Origin: Trichococcus pasteurii
Lineage (GTDB): Bacteria; Bacillota; Bacilli; Lactobacillales; Aerococcaceae
Assembly (NCBI RefSeq): GCF_900112935.1
Contig: NZ_FONM01000012.1
Coordinates: 26,341-90,340 of the forward strand
DNA: 64,000 bases
Direction of reading: 5' to 3'
A program made the translations under genes and the position numbers. Shown here piece by piece: positions 45,055-54,282 of the stretch (position 1 is its first letter; each line of letters starts with the position of its first letter). A model generated the notes under the pieces. That model was not told the DNA's origin and did not search any database. It saw nothing but the letters and a program-made list of their open reading frames with translations.

Positions 45055-45372
45055 ATGAAAAAATTAACTAAATCTGCTACAGACAGACAAGTCAGCGGTG
45101 TTCTGGGAGGTATTTCAGAATACTTCGGCATCGACTCGACGATTGTACGTGTGATCTTTCTGATTGCCGTCTTTGCGGGAGTCGGATCGCCCGTATTGCT
45201 GTACATCCTGATGGCGATCCTGATGCCTGAACCGGGCCAAAGCGGCAGCGGACAATCATTCGGCGGAACGTATGGTTCTTCATCCTCCCGCCGCAGTTCC
45301 GATGCCTCGAGATCTGTAAAAGAAGCAAAACCAGTGGATAAACAAGAAGAGGACGACTGGAGTGATTTCTGA
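45055..45372 (+). CDS. yvlC: PspC-domain membrane protein
   Basis: About 105 residues. The PspC domain occupies residues 1-60 (RQVSGVLGGISEYFGIDSTIVRVIF and a membrane helix through IAVFAGVGSPVLLYILMAILM, each longer than quoted in genes of the family). The tail is Ser/Gly-rich then acidic (EEDDWSDF). PspC proteins sense or buffer membrane stress. ATG 45055 is 9 bp from AAGGAGAG; the ATG at 45049 is too close. The stop overlaps the next start (TGATG). Confidence 0.88.
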   Translation: MKKLTKSATDRQVSGVLGGISEYFGIDSTIVRVIFLIAVFAGVGSPVLLYILMAILMPEPGQSGSGQSFGGTYGSSSSRRSSDASRSVKEAKPVDKQEEDDWSDF

Positions 45373-45716
45373 TGGGATTCTGGAAAAAAGCGGCCGTCAA
45401 TTCGCTAGTGTTCATCGGCTTGGCTTATTTCATGGCACCTTCATTCTATGTGCATAGCCTTTGGACGGCATTTTGGGCCAGCATTGTCTTGGGCATCGTC
45501 AACTTCCTGATCAAACCGGTGCTTTCGATCCTCTCGTTCCCGATCACGATCCTTACTTTCGGTTTATTCAGCTTCGTGATCAATGGCTTCATGCTGTATC
45601 TGACTTCTTGGTTGGTGGGACCCGGATTCCACTTTACGAGCTACGGCACGGCATTCCTGGTGGCTCTGATCATGTCGGTCGTGCATATGTTCCTGAGCAG
45701 GGACGTCGCGCATTAA
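45372..45716 (+). CDS. yvlD: YvlD-like phage-holin-family membrane protein
   Basis: 114 residues with four membrane segments (NSLVFIGLAYFMAP; WASIVLGIVNFLIKPVLSIL; FPITILTFGLFSFVINGFML; FLVALIMSVVHMF). Despite the family name there is no phage context; it is the third gene of the yvlBCD-like envelope operon. ATG shares a base with the yvlC stop. Confidence 0.9.
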   Translation: MGFWKKAAVNSLVFIGLAYFMAPSFYVHSLWTAFWASIVLGIVNFLIKPVLSILSFPITILTFGLFSFVINGFMLYLTSWLVGPGFHFTSYGTAFLVALIMSVVHMFLSRDVAH

Positions 45717-45760
45717 CCAAGTGGGATCAGCACTGGCGCCAGCACCAAATAACATAAAGT

Positions 45761-45796
45761 AAGGCAGCTGAAACGATTGTTTCAGCTGCCTTTTTG
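45761..45796 (+). terminator. Terminator after the yvlBCD-like operon
   Basis: AGGCAGCTGAAAC pairs with GTTTCAGCTGCCT around GATT, followed by TTTT. Confidence 0.94.
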
Positions 45797-45819
45797 TTCT
45801 TTCGTATGCATGGATAAAA

Positions 45820-45828
45820 TGTTATGAT
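45820..45828 (+). promoter_or_regulatory. Extended -10 of the hprK operon
   Basis: TGTTATGAT (TGn plus one-mismatch -10) lies 117 bp before the hprK start; no strong -35. Confidence 0.4.
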
Positions 45829-45944
45829 GGATAGGAATACAATAAACCACAAGCGATCCAATCATTGTTTGCGGTGAGATGAAAATGTAAAAAAATCCTG
45901 CCTGATCGGGGCCAGGAAATTAAATGATAGAGCGAGGGATAAGA

Positions 45945-46883
45945 ATGGCGAATACAGTCACTGTAAAGGAATTAGTGGATTCTTCAGGTTATGTTGTGCT
46001 GAGCGGAGAAGAATTTTTGGGCAACAAGATCACGACCAGCGAAATCTCCAGACCAGGCGTCGAGTTGACAGGTTTCTTTAATTTTTACCCGTCGGCCCGT
46101 ATCCAGTTGTTGGGGAAAACGGAACTGACATTTATCGAGCGGATGACCGCAGAAGAGCGCCTGATCGTCATGAGGCGCCTTTGCAGTAAAGAAACGCCTT
46201 GCTTCGTTATCGGACGCAGACTTCCGGCGCCCGCAGAATTGATGAAAGCCGCTCAGGAAGCCGGCATACCGATTCTTTCGGCGCAATCCAGAACGACAAG
46301 AGTTTCCAGCAACATCACCAATTTCCTTGAGGGCAAGTTGGCGGAACAGGTTTCGATGCACGGGGTTTTCGTGGATGTATTTGGAATGGGCGTCATGATT
46401 ACAGGGGACAGCGGCGTCGGGAAGTCGGAAACGGCTTTGGAATTGATCCAAAAAGGACACCGTCTGGTCGCTGACGATCGCGTCGATCTTTACCAACACG
46501 ATGAAAATACGCTGATCGGTGAGGCACCAGGCATCCTTCGCCACCTGATCGAAATCCGCGGAATCGGCATCATCGATGTGATGACGCTGTTCGGGGCAGG
46601 TGCAGTCAAACAAACCAATGAAGTCAATCTGATCGTTAACCTTGAACTTTGGAGCAAAGACAAAAAGTTTGAACGTCTGGGCAGCACAGAAGAAATCGTG
46701 AACATTCTGGATGTCGGCATCCCTAAAATCACGATTCCGGTAAAGACAGGGCGAAATCTTGCCATCATCATCGAAGTGGCGGCCATGAATTTCCGTGCGA
46801 AAACCATGGGCTACAATGCCGCTGAGACTTTTGAAAGAAATTTGGAAGCTTTGATAAAAGAAAATGCTCAAAAAGGTGAATAA
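45945..46883 (+). CDS. hprK: HPr kinase/phosphorylase
   Basis: Phosphorylates and dephosphorylates Ser46 of HPr in response to glycolytic state; P-Ser-HPr is the CcpA co-repressor, so this enzyme sets the CREs seen at glpK and hpf. 312 residues: N-terminal domain 1-130, Walker A GDSGVGKSETALELI (about 154-168), and the K/P-loop signature EIRGIGIIDVMTLFGAGAV. ATG 45945 (MANTVTVKEL) is preferred on family N-termini; ATG 45924 is possible. First gene of hprK-lgt-ppaX-gpsA-galU-trxB. Confidence 0.96.
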   Translation: MANTVTVKELVDSSGYVVLSGEEFLGNKITTSEISRPGVELTGFFNFYPSARIQLLGKTELTFIERMTAEERLIVMRRLCSKETPCFVIGRRLPAPAELMKAAQEAGIPILSAQSRTTRVSSNITNFLEGKLAEQVSMHGVFVDVFGMGVMITGDSGVGKSETALELIQKGHRLVADDRVDLYQHDENTLIGEAPGILRHLIEIRGIGIIDVMTLFGAGAVKQTNEVNLIVNLELWSKDKKFERLGSTEEIVNILDVGIPKITIPVKTGRNLAIIIEVAAMNFRAKTMGYNAAETFERNLEALIKENAQKGE

Positions 46884-46904
46884 GCTTGCATAAAGGAGAA
46901 TGAG

Positions 46905-47741
46905 ATGAATAATTTGATAGCCGCATTGAACCCAGTCGCATTGTCATTCGGTGGGTTGGAAATCCGTTGGTACGGTGTCATCATCGCGGCAGGCATCCTT
47001 ATTGCCATGACATTGGCGACAAAAGAAGCCAACAAAAAAGGCTTGGATCCGGATTTCATTGTCGATATGATGTTCTGGACGATACCGATCGGGATCATCG
47101 GCGCCCGCATTTACTATGTATTGTTTGAATTGGATTATTATTTGCAGAACCCAGGCGAAATCATTCAGATTTGGAATGGTGGCATCGCGATTTACGGGGC
47201 ATTGATAGCCGGTATTTTGACTATTTATTGGTATACGAAACGAAAAGGGATTTCCTTGGCATTGACGATGGATATTCTGGCACCCGCAGTCCTGATTGCG
47301 CAATCCATCGGCAGATGGGGGAACTTCATGAACCAGGAAGCGCATGGTGAGGAAGTCAGCCGCGCCTTTTTGGAGAATTTGTTCCTGCCGGAATTCATCA
47401 TTGAACAGATGAACATCAACGGGATTTATTACCACCCGACCTTCTTGTACGAATCACTCTGGTCGTTGGCTGGGTTTGTGTTGATCCTGTTCCTGCGCAG
47501 AAAAGTGCAGTTATTGCGTGTAGGTGAAGTGATGTTCACTTATGTTATGTGGTACTCGTTCGGGCGCTTCTTCATCGAAGGCATGCGCACGGACAGCCTG
47601 TATCTTTTTGGACCTATCAGGGTTTCGCAGGCGCTGTCCATCCTGCTGTTCCTCGGAGCGCTGATGTTTTGGGCTTACAGACGCAGAAATAATTATCCGC
47701 CTGATCCCTTTTACACGAACATCAACAGAAAGGAAGCATAA
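46905..47741 (+). CDS. lgt: Prolipoprotein diacylglyceryl transferase
   Basis: Adds diacylglyceryl to the lipobox cysteine of prolipoproteins, such as the two PstS proteins in this window. 278 residues, about seven helices, with signature GRWGNFMNQEAHG and YHPTFLYESLWSL. RBS AAGGAG. It lies 21 bp after hprK, a standard Gram-positive neighbour. Confidence 0.96.
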   Translation: MNNLIAALNPVALSFGGLEIRWYGVIIAAGILIAMTLATKEANKKGLDPDFIVDMMFWTIPIGIIGARIYYVLFELDYYLQNPGEIIQIWNGGIAIYGALIAGILTIYWYTKRKGISLALTMDILAPAVLIAQSIGRWGNFMNQEAHGEEVSRAFLENLFLPEFIIEQMNINGIYYHPTFLYESLWSLAGFVLILFLRRKVQLLRVGEVMFTYVMWYSFGRFFIEGMRTDSLYLFGPIRVSQALSILLFLGALMFWAYRRRNNYPPDPFYTNINRKEA

Positions 47742-47748
47742 TAAAGGA

Positions 47749-48399
47749 ATGAATTTCAAAACGGTTTTATTTGATTTTGACGGCACTATTGCCGACACGA
47801 ACCGGCTCATCAGCGAAAGCCATTTTGTCGTCATGGAGGAAAATTTTCCGGGCCGATTCAAAATAGAGGAAATGGCCCAGTTCAACGGTCCCAGTTTAGA
47901 GGAAATATACGGGAATCTTGATCAAGGTAGACAGGATGAGCTGGTCGCACGCTACCGGGAAGTGATGCTGGAGAAGCATGATGAAATGATCGGCATGTTC
48001 CCGGGCATCAAAGAGGTGCTTGAGAATCTCAAACAGGCAGGCCTGCGCTTGGGCGTCGTTTCGACGAAGCGCAGCGATGTGCTGAAAAGAGGAGTATCAA
48101 TCCTAGGCATCACGGATTATTTCGATACGATCATCGGCTCAGGCGATTTTTCGCTTCCGAAACCCGATCCGGAATCACTTTTTCTGGCTATGGATCGTCT
48201 GGACGCCGAAAGGGAAACCAGCGTAATGGTTGGGGACAATCACCACGATATAGTCGCGGGCAATAATGCGGGCGTCACAAGCATTTTTGTGGGCTGGTCC
48301 GAAAAAACGACTGCCTTCATCCAACCATATCAGCCGACAAAAATAGTCAAAGATCCACAGGAGTTGGAAGAGTACATTCTTTCCGGCGTGAGAGTTTAA
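47749..48399 (+). CDS. ppaX: HAD-family phosphatase, probable pyrophosphatase PpaX
   Basis: 216 residues, HAD superfamily: nucleophile motif [10 protein letters not shown] near residue 9, motif II STKRSD, motif [19 protein letters not shown] and [15 protein letters not shown]. PpaX hydrolyses pyrophosphate produced when HprK dephosphorylates P-Ser-HPr, and its position after hprK-lgt supports that name over phosphoglycolate phosphatase. Confidence 0.86.
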   Translation: MNFKTVLFDFDGTIADTNRLISESHFVVMEENFPGRFKIEEMAQFNGPSLEEIYGNLDQGRQDELVARYREVMLEKHDEMIGMFPGIKEVLENLKQAGLRLGVVSTKRSDVLKRGVSILGITDYFDTIIGSGDFSLPKPDPESLFLAMDRLDAERETSVMVGDNHHDIVAGNNAGVTSIFVGWSEKTTAFIQPYQPTKIVKDPQELEEYILSGVRV

Positions 48400-48418
48400 T
48401 GGAGGGGAAGAGAGCAAA

Positions 48419-49465
48419 ATGAGACAAAAAGTTGCTGTACTAGGGGCAGGATCTTGGGGAACAGCCTTATCCATGGTATTGGATGAAAATGGACATGAAG
48501 TCCGTCTTTGGGGGAATGACCCGCAACAAATCAAAGAAATTAACGAGCAGCACACGAATGAGCATTATTTACCTGGTGCAAAGCTGAGTGAATCGATTGT
48601 GGCGTACACCGATCTGAAAGCTGCTATAGACGACGCTGATGCGCTCTTGTTCGTTCTGCCGACAAAAGCGATCCGTGTGGTCGCGAAAGAAGTCGCATCG
48701 TTATTGGATGGCCAAACAAGGCCGCATCTGATCCACGCCAGCAAAGGTTTGGAGCAGGATACCCATAAACGGATTTCCGTCATTATCCAGGAAGAGATTC
48801 CGGCAGAGAAATACGAAAGCCTGGTCGTCCTTTCCGGACCGAGCCATGCGGAAGAAGTCGCCAAAAAGGACATCACAACGATCACTGCCGCATCCCAGGA
48901 CGAAGAGGATGCAGGTTATGTGCAAAAACTGTTCATGAATCCCTATTTCCGGGTCTACCGGAACACGGATGTCATCGGGGTAGAGTTGGGTGCTGCATTG
49001 AAGAACATCATCGCAGTAGGTGCGGGAGCGCTTCACGGATTGGGTTATGGCGACAACGCAAAAGCGGCTTTGATGACGCGCGGATTGGCGGAAATCAGTC
49101 GTCTGGGGATCGCTTTCGGTGCCGATCCTATGACATTCATCGGTTTGAGCGGAGTGGGCGATCTGATTGTGACCGGCACAAGCCGCCATTCGCGGAACTG
49201 GCGAGCGGGAGATCTGATCGGAAAAGGCCATGATCTGGATGAAGTGCTGAACAACATGGGGATGGTTGTTGAAGGCGTGGCGACAACAAAAGCCGCTTAT
49301 GAATTGGCGCAGGAAAAAGGCATCGAAATGCCGATTACGGAAGCCATCTATAAAGTTTTGTACGAGAAAGTCGATGTCAAAAAAGCAATCGAGGAATTGA
49401 TGCTGCGCGAAGGCAAAGCGGAGCAATCTTCTCAAAATGTGGAAAAGGGGAGCCAGTCAATATGA
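48419..49465 (+). CDS. gpsA: Glycerol-3-phosphate dehydrogenase [NAD(P)+]
   Basis: Makes sn-glycerol-3-phosphate from dihydroxyacetone phosphate for phospholipids and teichoic acids. 348 residues: Rossmann motif [11 protein letters not shown] (7-17), [20 protein letters not shown] and catalytic block [28 protein letters not shown]. It overlaps galU by 4 bp (ATGA). Confidence 0.97.
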   Translation: MRQKVAVLGAGSWGTALSMVLDENGHEVRLWGNDPQQIKEINEQHTNEHYLPGAKLSESIVAYTDLKAAIDDADALLFVLPTKAIRVVAKEVASLLDGQTRPHLIHASKGLEQDTHKRISVIIQEEIPAEKYESLVVLSGPSHAEEVAKKDITTITAASQDEEDAGYVQKLFMNPYFRVYRNTDVIGVELGAALKNIIAVGAGALHGLGYGDNAKAALMTRGLAEISRLGIAFGADPMTFIGLSGVGDLIVTGTSRHSRNWRAGDLIGKGHDLDEVLNNMGMVVEGVATTKAAYELAQEKGIEMPITEAIYKVLYEKVDVKKAIEELMLREGKAEQSSQNVEKGSQSI

Positions 49466-50355
49466 AAAAAGTCAGAAAAGCAGTGATTCCTGCTGCAGGA
49501 TTCGGAACGCGTTTTTTACCGGCCACGAAAGCGATGGCAAAAGAAATGTTGCCGATCGTCGATAAACCAACCATTCAATTCATCGTCGAAGAAGCGATCG
49601 CATCTGGGATCGAAGATATCCTGATCGTAACCGGAAAAAGCAAACGCCCGATTGAAGACCATTTTGATTCAAATATCGAGTTGGAAGCGAATCTGCGCGA
49701 AAAAGGCAAAAATGAATTGTTGGAATTGGTTCAGGAAACCACCGGTTTGCGCATCCATTTCGTACGCCAGTCTTATCCATTGGGGTTGGGCCATGCGGTT
49801 CTGCAGGCAAAAGCCTTTGTCGGCGATGAGCCATTCGTGGTCATGTTAGGGGATGATCTGATGGAAGATGAAGTGCCGTTGACCAAGCAGTTGATGGATG
49901 CTTACGAGCGCACGCATGCTTCGAACATCGCCGTGATGGAAGTGCCGCATGAGGAAACATCAAAATACGGCATCATCGATCCGGATCAGGAACTGGAACC
50001 TGGCCTTTTCAACGTCCGCAGATTCGTCGAAAAACCGAAGCCGGAAGATGCTCCAAGCAATTTGGCGATCATCGGCCGTTACTTGCTGACTCCGGAAATT
50101 TTCGAAATTCTGGAAAATCAAAATCCGGGTGCCGGCGGGGAAATCCAATTGACCGACGCTATCGATACTTTGAACCAAACCCAGCGCGTCTTCGCAAAAC
50201 GTTTTGACGGCAAGCGTTTTGACGTTGGAGACAAATTCGGTTTCCTGACGACAAGCATTTCCTATGGTCTGACCCATCCGGAAATAAAAGATAAATTGAA
50301 AAATTATCTGGTGGATCTGGGCGAAAAGTTGACTGCTGAAGATGAAGGCAAGTAG
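49462..50355 (+). CDS. galU: UTP-glucose-1-phosphate uridylyltransferase
   Basis: Produces UDP-glucose for glycolipid anchors, teichoic acid decoration or polysaccharide. 297 residues with [22 protein letters not shown] (longer than quoted family core [12 protein letters not shown]), [17 protein letters not shown] and FVEKPKP. ATG overlaps the gpsA stop. The phosphoglucomutase supplying its substrate lies 1.3 kb downstream. Confidence 0.96.
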   Translation: MKKVRKAVIPAAGFGTRFLPATKAMAKEMLPIVDKPTIQFIVEEAIASGIEDILIVTGKSKRPIEDHFDSNIELEANLREKGKNELLELVQETTGLRIHFVRQSYPLGLGHAVLQAKAFVGDEPFVVMLGDDLMEDEVPLTKQLMDAYERTHASNIAVMEVPHEETSKYGIIDPDQELEPGLFNVRRFVEKPKPEDAPSNLAIIGRYLLTPEIFEILENQNPGAGGEIQLTDAIDTLNQTQRVFAKRFDGKRFDVGDKFGFLTTSISYGLTHPEIKDKLKNYLVDLGEKLTAEDEGK

Positions 50356-50402
50356 CCGATTAGACAATCCAAAACCAGTTGATTGTTGAATAGAATAACA
50401 GA

Positions 50403-50444
50403 GGCCGAGCCATCAATCGTTCTGCGATTCATGGCTCGGCTTCT
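50403..50444 (+). terminator. Hairpin after galU
   Basis: GCCGAGCCAT and ATGGCTCGGC plus AATCG/CGATT form a stem of about 15 bp with one C-C mismatch. The tail TTCTTC is weak, so termination before trxB may be partial. Confidence 0.7.
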
Positions 50445-50570
50445 TCACCATGGATTTGGCATCCTGAGCAGAATTGTGGCACAAAAAATAAAGTCAGAGT
50501 AAACTGTATAAGAACTAGATTCCGGCACCAGCCCGGAACAGACTTAACACCAGAAGGAGATTCACTAAAT

Positions 50571-51542
50571 ATGGAACAAACTGAAAAAATTTACGATGTC
50601 ATCGTTATCGGAGCGGGTCCGGGGGGGATGACGTCAGCCCTTTACGCATCGCGGTCCAATCTGAGCACCTTACTGCTGGAACGCGGCATACCGGGCGGAG
50701 AGATGAACAATACTGCCGAGGTGGAAAATTATCCTGGCTTCAAATCAATTCTGGGGCCGGAACTGGCCGAAAAAATGTACGAGAGCGCCATGCAATTCGG
50801 AGCCGAGCATGCATACGGAGATGTGAAGCGTATCATCGTGGATGGGGATTACCGCATCGTTGAAGCCGGCAAAAAATCCTATAAAACACGCGCCGTCATC
50901 ATCGCGACAGGTTCCCACCACCGTAAATTGGGGGTTCCCGGAGAGGATCAGTACAACGGACGCGGCGTTTCCTATTGTGCCGTCTGTGATGGGGCATTCT
51001 TCAAAGGCAAACAACTGGCAGTGGTCGGTGGCGGAGATTCGGCGGTAGAGGAAGGCATCTACTTGACGCAGTTCGCGGATGTCAACATCGTCCACAGACG
51101 TGATGAATTCCGTGCCCAAAAAATCATCCAGAACCGTGCCTTCAAGAATGAAAAAATCAGCATCACGTGGGATTCCGTTGTGGAAGAAATCAAAGGCGAC
51201 GGACAGAAAGTCACGGGTGTCATGATCAGAAACAAGCACACCAATGAGATCAAGGAAAAAGCTGTGGATGGGGTCTTCATCTATGTTGGCATTTTGCCGC
51301 AATCGGATGCCTTCCTTGATTTGGGGATCACGGATGAAGAAGGTTGGATCATCACGAATGAGCATATGGAAACGGCCATACCGGGCATCTTTGCCATCGG
51401 GGATGTCCGCCAGAAACTTCTCCGCCAGATCACGACCGCTGTCGGTGATGGTGGGGAGGCCGGGAACCGCGCCTTTGCTTACATCGAAGACCTGCATGAC
51501 CGTCTGGCAGCTGCTGAAGCGGCTGCCGAGACAGCGGACTGA
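50571..51542 (+). CDS. trxB: Thioredoxin reductase
   Basis: NADPH-dependent flavoenzyme that reduces thioredoxin. 323 residues: FAD motif VIGAGPGGMTSALYASR (12-28), redox pair Cys136-Ala-Val-Cys139 (SYCAVCDGAFF), NADPH motif VVGGGDSAVEEG and C-terminal FAIGDVR. RBS GAAGGAG. It sits at the end of the hprK cluster as in many lactobacilli. Confidence 0.97.
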   Translation: MEQTEKIYDVIVIGAGPGGMTSALYASRSNLSTLLLERGIPGGEMNNTAEVENYPGFKSILGPELAEKMYESAMQFGAEHAYGDVKRIIVDGDYRIVEAGKKSYKTRAVIIATGSHHRKLGVPGEDQYNGRGVSYCAVCDGAFFKGKQLAVVGGGDSAVEEGIYLTQFADVNIVHRRDEFRAQKIIQNRAFKNEKISITWDSVVEEIKGDGQKVTGVMIRNKHTNEIKEKAVDGVFIYVGILPQSDAFLDLGITDEEGWIITNEHMETAIPGIFAIGDVRQKLLRQITTAVGDGGEAGNRAFAYIEDLHDRLAAAEAAAETAD

Positions 51543-51592
51543 AAAATTTTCACCAATACAGTCAATTTGTTGCCAAATGTATAAATATCACC

Positions 51593-51630
51593 AAAGTTCA
51601 TGCTCTGAAATCAGAGCGTGAACTTTTTTT
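51593..51630 (+). terminator. Terminator after trxB
   Basis: AAAGTTCATGCTCTGA pairs with TCAGAGCGTGAACTTT (one T-G pair), followed by TTTT. Confidence 0.93.
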
Positions 51631-51668
51631 GTAGATTCCATATTTTTGCTCAATGGGCATGCAAATAA

Positions 51669-51677
51669 TGTTATAAT
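51669..51677 (+). promoter_or_regulatory. Extended -10 promoter of pgm
   Basis: TGTTATAAT, consensus extended -10, 33 bp before the preferred ATG; the -35 is weak. Confidence 0.6.
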
Positions 51678-51709
51678 ATGGCTAAACTAATATGGGAAGG
51701 ATGATAAAA

Positions 51710-53437
51710 ATGTCTTATCAAGAAACCATCGAACAATGGAATAATTTTGCCTTATTAGAACCTACATTAAAAGAAGAATTAAAAGCTTTGGAGGGAAATG
51801 AAGAAGCACTGAAAGATGCTTTTTTTGCTCCGCTGGAATTCGGCACTGCCGGAATGCGCGGCATCCTGGGAGTCGGCATCAACCGGATGAACATCTACAC
51901 AGTCCGCCAAGCGACCGAAGGATTGGCTCGTTTGATGGAAGCAAAGGGTGAAGAAGAGAAAAAACGCGGCGTCGCGATCGCATACGATTCCAGACACCAA
52001 TCTCCGGAGTTCGCCATGGAGGCAGCCAAAACTTTGGGTGCGCACGGCATTCCGGCTTTCGTTTTCGAAAGCTTGCGTCCAACACCCGAGTTGTCATTTG
52101 CAGTGAGACATTTGAATGCGCTAACGGGCATCATGATCACAGCGAGCCATAACCCGGCTGATTACAACGGCTACAAAGTCTACGGGGATGATGGCGGCCA
52201 GATGCCTCCTGCCGATGCGGACGCTTTGACCGATTATGTAAGAGCGATCGAAAATCCGCTGACGATCCAAGTGGGCGATGAAGCAGAGCTAAAAGCAGCT
52301 GGTTTGATCAAAATGCTTGGGGAAGAAGTCGACGCGGCTTACCTTGAGCTGGTCAAAACAGTGACTGTCGATCCCGCCCTTGTCCACGAAATGAGCAAAG
52401 AGATGAAATTGGTATTCACGCCGCTGCATGGGACTGGCCAGATGCTGGGTGAGCGCGCCTTGAAGAATGCCGGTTTTGAAGGCATCCACCTTGTTCCGGA
52501 ACAGGCTGTAGCCGATCCGAATTTCTCCACCGTGAAATCACCGAATCCGGAAGAAGCAGGCGCATTCGAATACGCCATCAAACTGGGGACGGAACTGGAT
52601 GCCGACATTTTGGTCGCGACCGATCCGGATGCTGACCGCTTGGGTGCAGCCGTCCGTAAAGCAAAAGGCGAATACGTTGTCCTGACCGGTAACCAGATCG
52701 CTTCATTGATGCTGGATTACTTGCTGCGCGCGAAAAAAGCGGCCGGCACATTGCCAGCCAACGGTACTGCCCTGAAATCGATCGTATCCAGCGAGCTGCC
52801 GACAGCAATCGCAAAATCTTACGGTGCGGACATGGTGGATGTTCTGACCGGATTCAAATTCATCGCAGAAAAAATCAAGCAATACGAAGAGGACCACAGC
52901 AAGGAATTCTTGTTCGGTTTCGAGGAAAGCTATGGCTACCTGGCAAAACCTTTCGTCCGCGACAAAGACGCTATCCAAGCTCTTGTATTGATTGCTGAAG
53001 TAGCGGCTTACTACAAGAAAAAAGGCCAAACGCTGTATGACGGCTTGGTCGAAATCTTCGAAACGCACGGCTATTATAAAGAACAGACGATTTCCGTCAC
53101 GATGTCCGGCATCACCGGAGCAGAAAAAATCAAAGCGCTGATGGCCAAATTCCGTTCGGAAGCACCGGCGGACTTCGCAGGCATCGCCGTATCGATCACG
53201 GAAGACTTCGGCAACTCAACGAAGACATTCCCGGATGGCTCCACTGAAAACATCGATATGCCGAGCTCGAATGTGCTGAAATACTTCCTGGAGGACGGAA
53301 GCTGGATCGCCATCCGTCCAAGCGGAACAGAACCAAAAATCAAATTCTACATCGGTGCCAAGGCTGAAAGCCAAGCTGCCGTTGATGAAAAAGTCGCTGC
53401 TTTCGAGGCAAGTATCCGCAGCCTGACTGCAGAGTAA
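51710..53437 (+). CDS. pgcA: Alpha-phosphoglucomutase/phosphomannomutase
   Basis: Interconverts glucose-6-phosphate and glucose-1-phosphate, feeding GalU. 575 residues of the alpha-D-phosphohexomutase fold: [17 protein letters not shown], active Ser in [16 protein letters not shown], metal loop DPDADRLG, sugar motif GFEESYGYL, phosphate site [15 protein letters not shown] 51710 lies 9 bp after GAAGG; ATGs at 51692 and 51701 are alternatives. It is monocistronic. Confidence 0.95.
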   Translation: MSYQETIEQWNNFALLEPTLKEELKALEGNEEALKDAFFAPLEFGTAGMRGILGVGINRMNIYTVRQATEGLARLMEAKGEEEKKRGVAIAYDSRHQSPEFAMEAAKTLGAHGIPAFVFESLRPTPELSFAVRHLNALTGIMITASHNPADYNGYKVYGDDGGQMPPADADALTDYVRAIENPLTIQVGDEAELKAAGLIKMLGEEVDAAYLELVKTVTVDPALVHEMSKEMKLVFTPLHGTGQMLGERALKNAGFEGIHLVPEQAVADPNFSTVKSPNPEEAGAFEYAIKLGTELDADILVATDPDADRLGAAVRKAKGEYVVLTGNQIASLMLDYLLRAKKAAGTLPANGTALKSIVSSELPTAIAKSYGADMVDVLTGFKFIAEKIKQYEEDHSKEFLFGFEESYGYLAKPFVRDKDAIQALVLIAEVAAYYKKKGQTLYDGLVEIFETHGYYKEQTISVTMSGITGAEKIKALMAKFRSEAPADFAGIAVSITEDFGNSTKTFPDGSTENIDMPSSNVLKYFLEDGSWIAIRPSGTEPKIKFYIGAKAESQAAVDEKVAAFEASIRSLTAE

Positions 53438-53457
53438 TCCGAGAAAACGGCACAAAC

Positions 53458-53488
53458 AAAAAAGAAGCCCGCGGGCTTCTTTTTTGTT
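53458..53488. terminator. Bidirectional terminator between pgcA and azoR
   Basis: AAAAAAGAAGCCC and GGGCTTCTTTTTT form a symmetric stem with A-run before and T-run after, between convergent genes. Confidence 0.94.
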
Positions 53489-53503
53489 TTGTTAGTGGAC
53501 AGA

Positions 53504-54124
53504 TCAGAAAGTTTTGGCCAATTGTTTGGCTTTTTCGATTGCTTCGGCTACGATTTCATCGGCACGGTCCGGGTATGTGTCCATGCCTTCAACGAACAGC
53601 TGCGAGATTTCTTCCACTCCCAGGAAGCGGAAAATGCTCTTGATGTACTGGCTGGCAGGGTCGCGTCCGTCGAAGATTCCACCGTTCGCTTGGATGTGCA
53701 GCAACTTTTTATCCGGGACCATTCCGACTGCTCCGGATTCCGTGTAACGGAACGTCTGTCCGGCGACCGTAATGGTATCGATCCAAGTCTTCAGGCGACC
53801 CGGCACATGCATATTCCACAAAGGATTAGCGATGATGATCTTATCCATCGCCAAAAAATCATCTGTGTAGTGATTGAACAGTGTCACTTTTTCCTGCTGC
53901 CTGGAAGTCAACTGATCAAAAAGCACGCCTTTCGACAACTCCTTCCAGGCAGTCAAAAGATCCCGATCGATTTCAGGGATGGCGACTTCATAAAGATTCA
54001 TGTCCTTGATGCGATCGTAAGGATTCACAGCTTTGTATTCCTCCAGAAAAGCATCCAAAACTTTCATGGAACGGGAAACGCTGCTGTCGAACGGATGCGC
54101 GCGCACAACTAAAACTCTGGCCAT
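53504..54124 (-). CDS. azoR: FMN-dependent NADH-azoreductase/quinone reductase
   Basis: 206-residue flavodoxin-fold reductase that moves two electrons from NAD(P)H through FMN to quinones or azo compounds. Motifs: VVRAHPFDSSVSRSMKV at the FMN phosphate site, ANPLWNMHVPGRLKTWIDT and HIQANGGIFDG. The ATG at 54124 (minus strand) has AAGAAGG upstream; longer upstream frames start within untranslated sequence. Convergent with pgcA. Confidence 0.92.
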   Translation of the reverse strand: MARVLVVRAHPFDSSVSRSMKVLDAFLEEYKAVNPYDRIKDMNLYEVAIPEIDRDLLTAWKELSKGVLFDQLTSRQQEKVTLFNHYTDDFLAMDKIIIANPLWNMHVPGRLKTWIDTITVAGQTFRYTESGAVGMVPDKKLLHIQANGGIFDGRDPASQYIKSIFRFLGVEEISQLFVEGMDTYPDRADEIVAEAIEKAKQLAKTF

Positions 54125-54228
54125 AGAATAACCTTCTTTCCAATATTTTATAGTTACATGATACCATTTACATCCAAGGATGAGAAAGCATAACCACTGC
54201 CCGCACAGGAGAGAAGCAGCCAGGGGCA

Positions 54229-54262
54229 AAAAAGAGAGTTGCCCTTTTCGGGCAACTCTCTT
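54229..54262 (-). terminator. Terminator after asnB (minus strand)
   Basis: AAGAGAGTTGCCC and GGGCAACTCTCTT pair around TTTTC; on the minus strand it is followed by a T-run. Confidence 0.9.
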
Positions 54263-54282
54263 CTGCATGTTCAATAACTGAT

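Noticed and set aside
45372..45716. Phage-derived holin
   Set aside because: The family name alone suggests phage; the yvlB-yvlC context and absence of lysin or other phage genes point to a chromosomal envelope operon.
45984..46871. 295-codon open frame on the minus strand
   Set aside because: Antisense to hprK over nearly its whole length, with Cys/His/Phe-rich low-quality translation and no RBS.
53489..54112. 207-codon plus-strand frame
   Set aside because: Antisense to azoR, starting within the bidirectional terminator region; no RBS.
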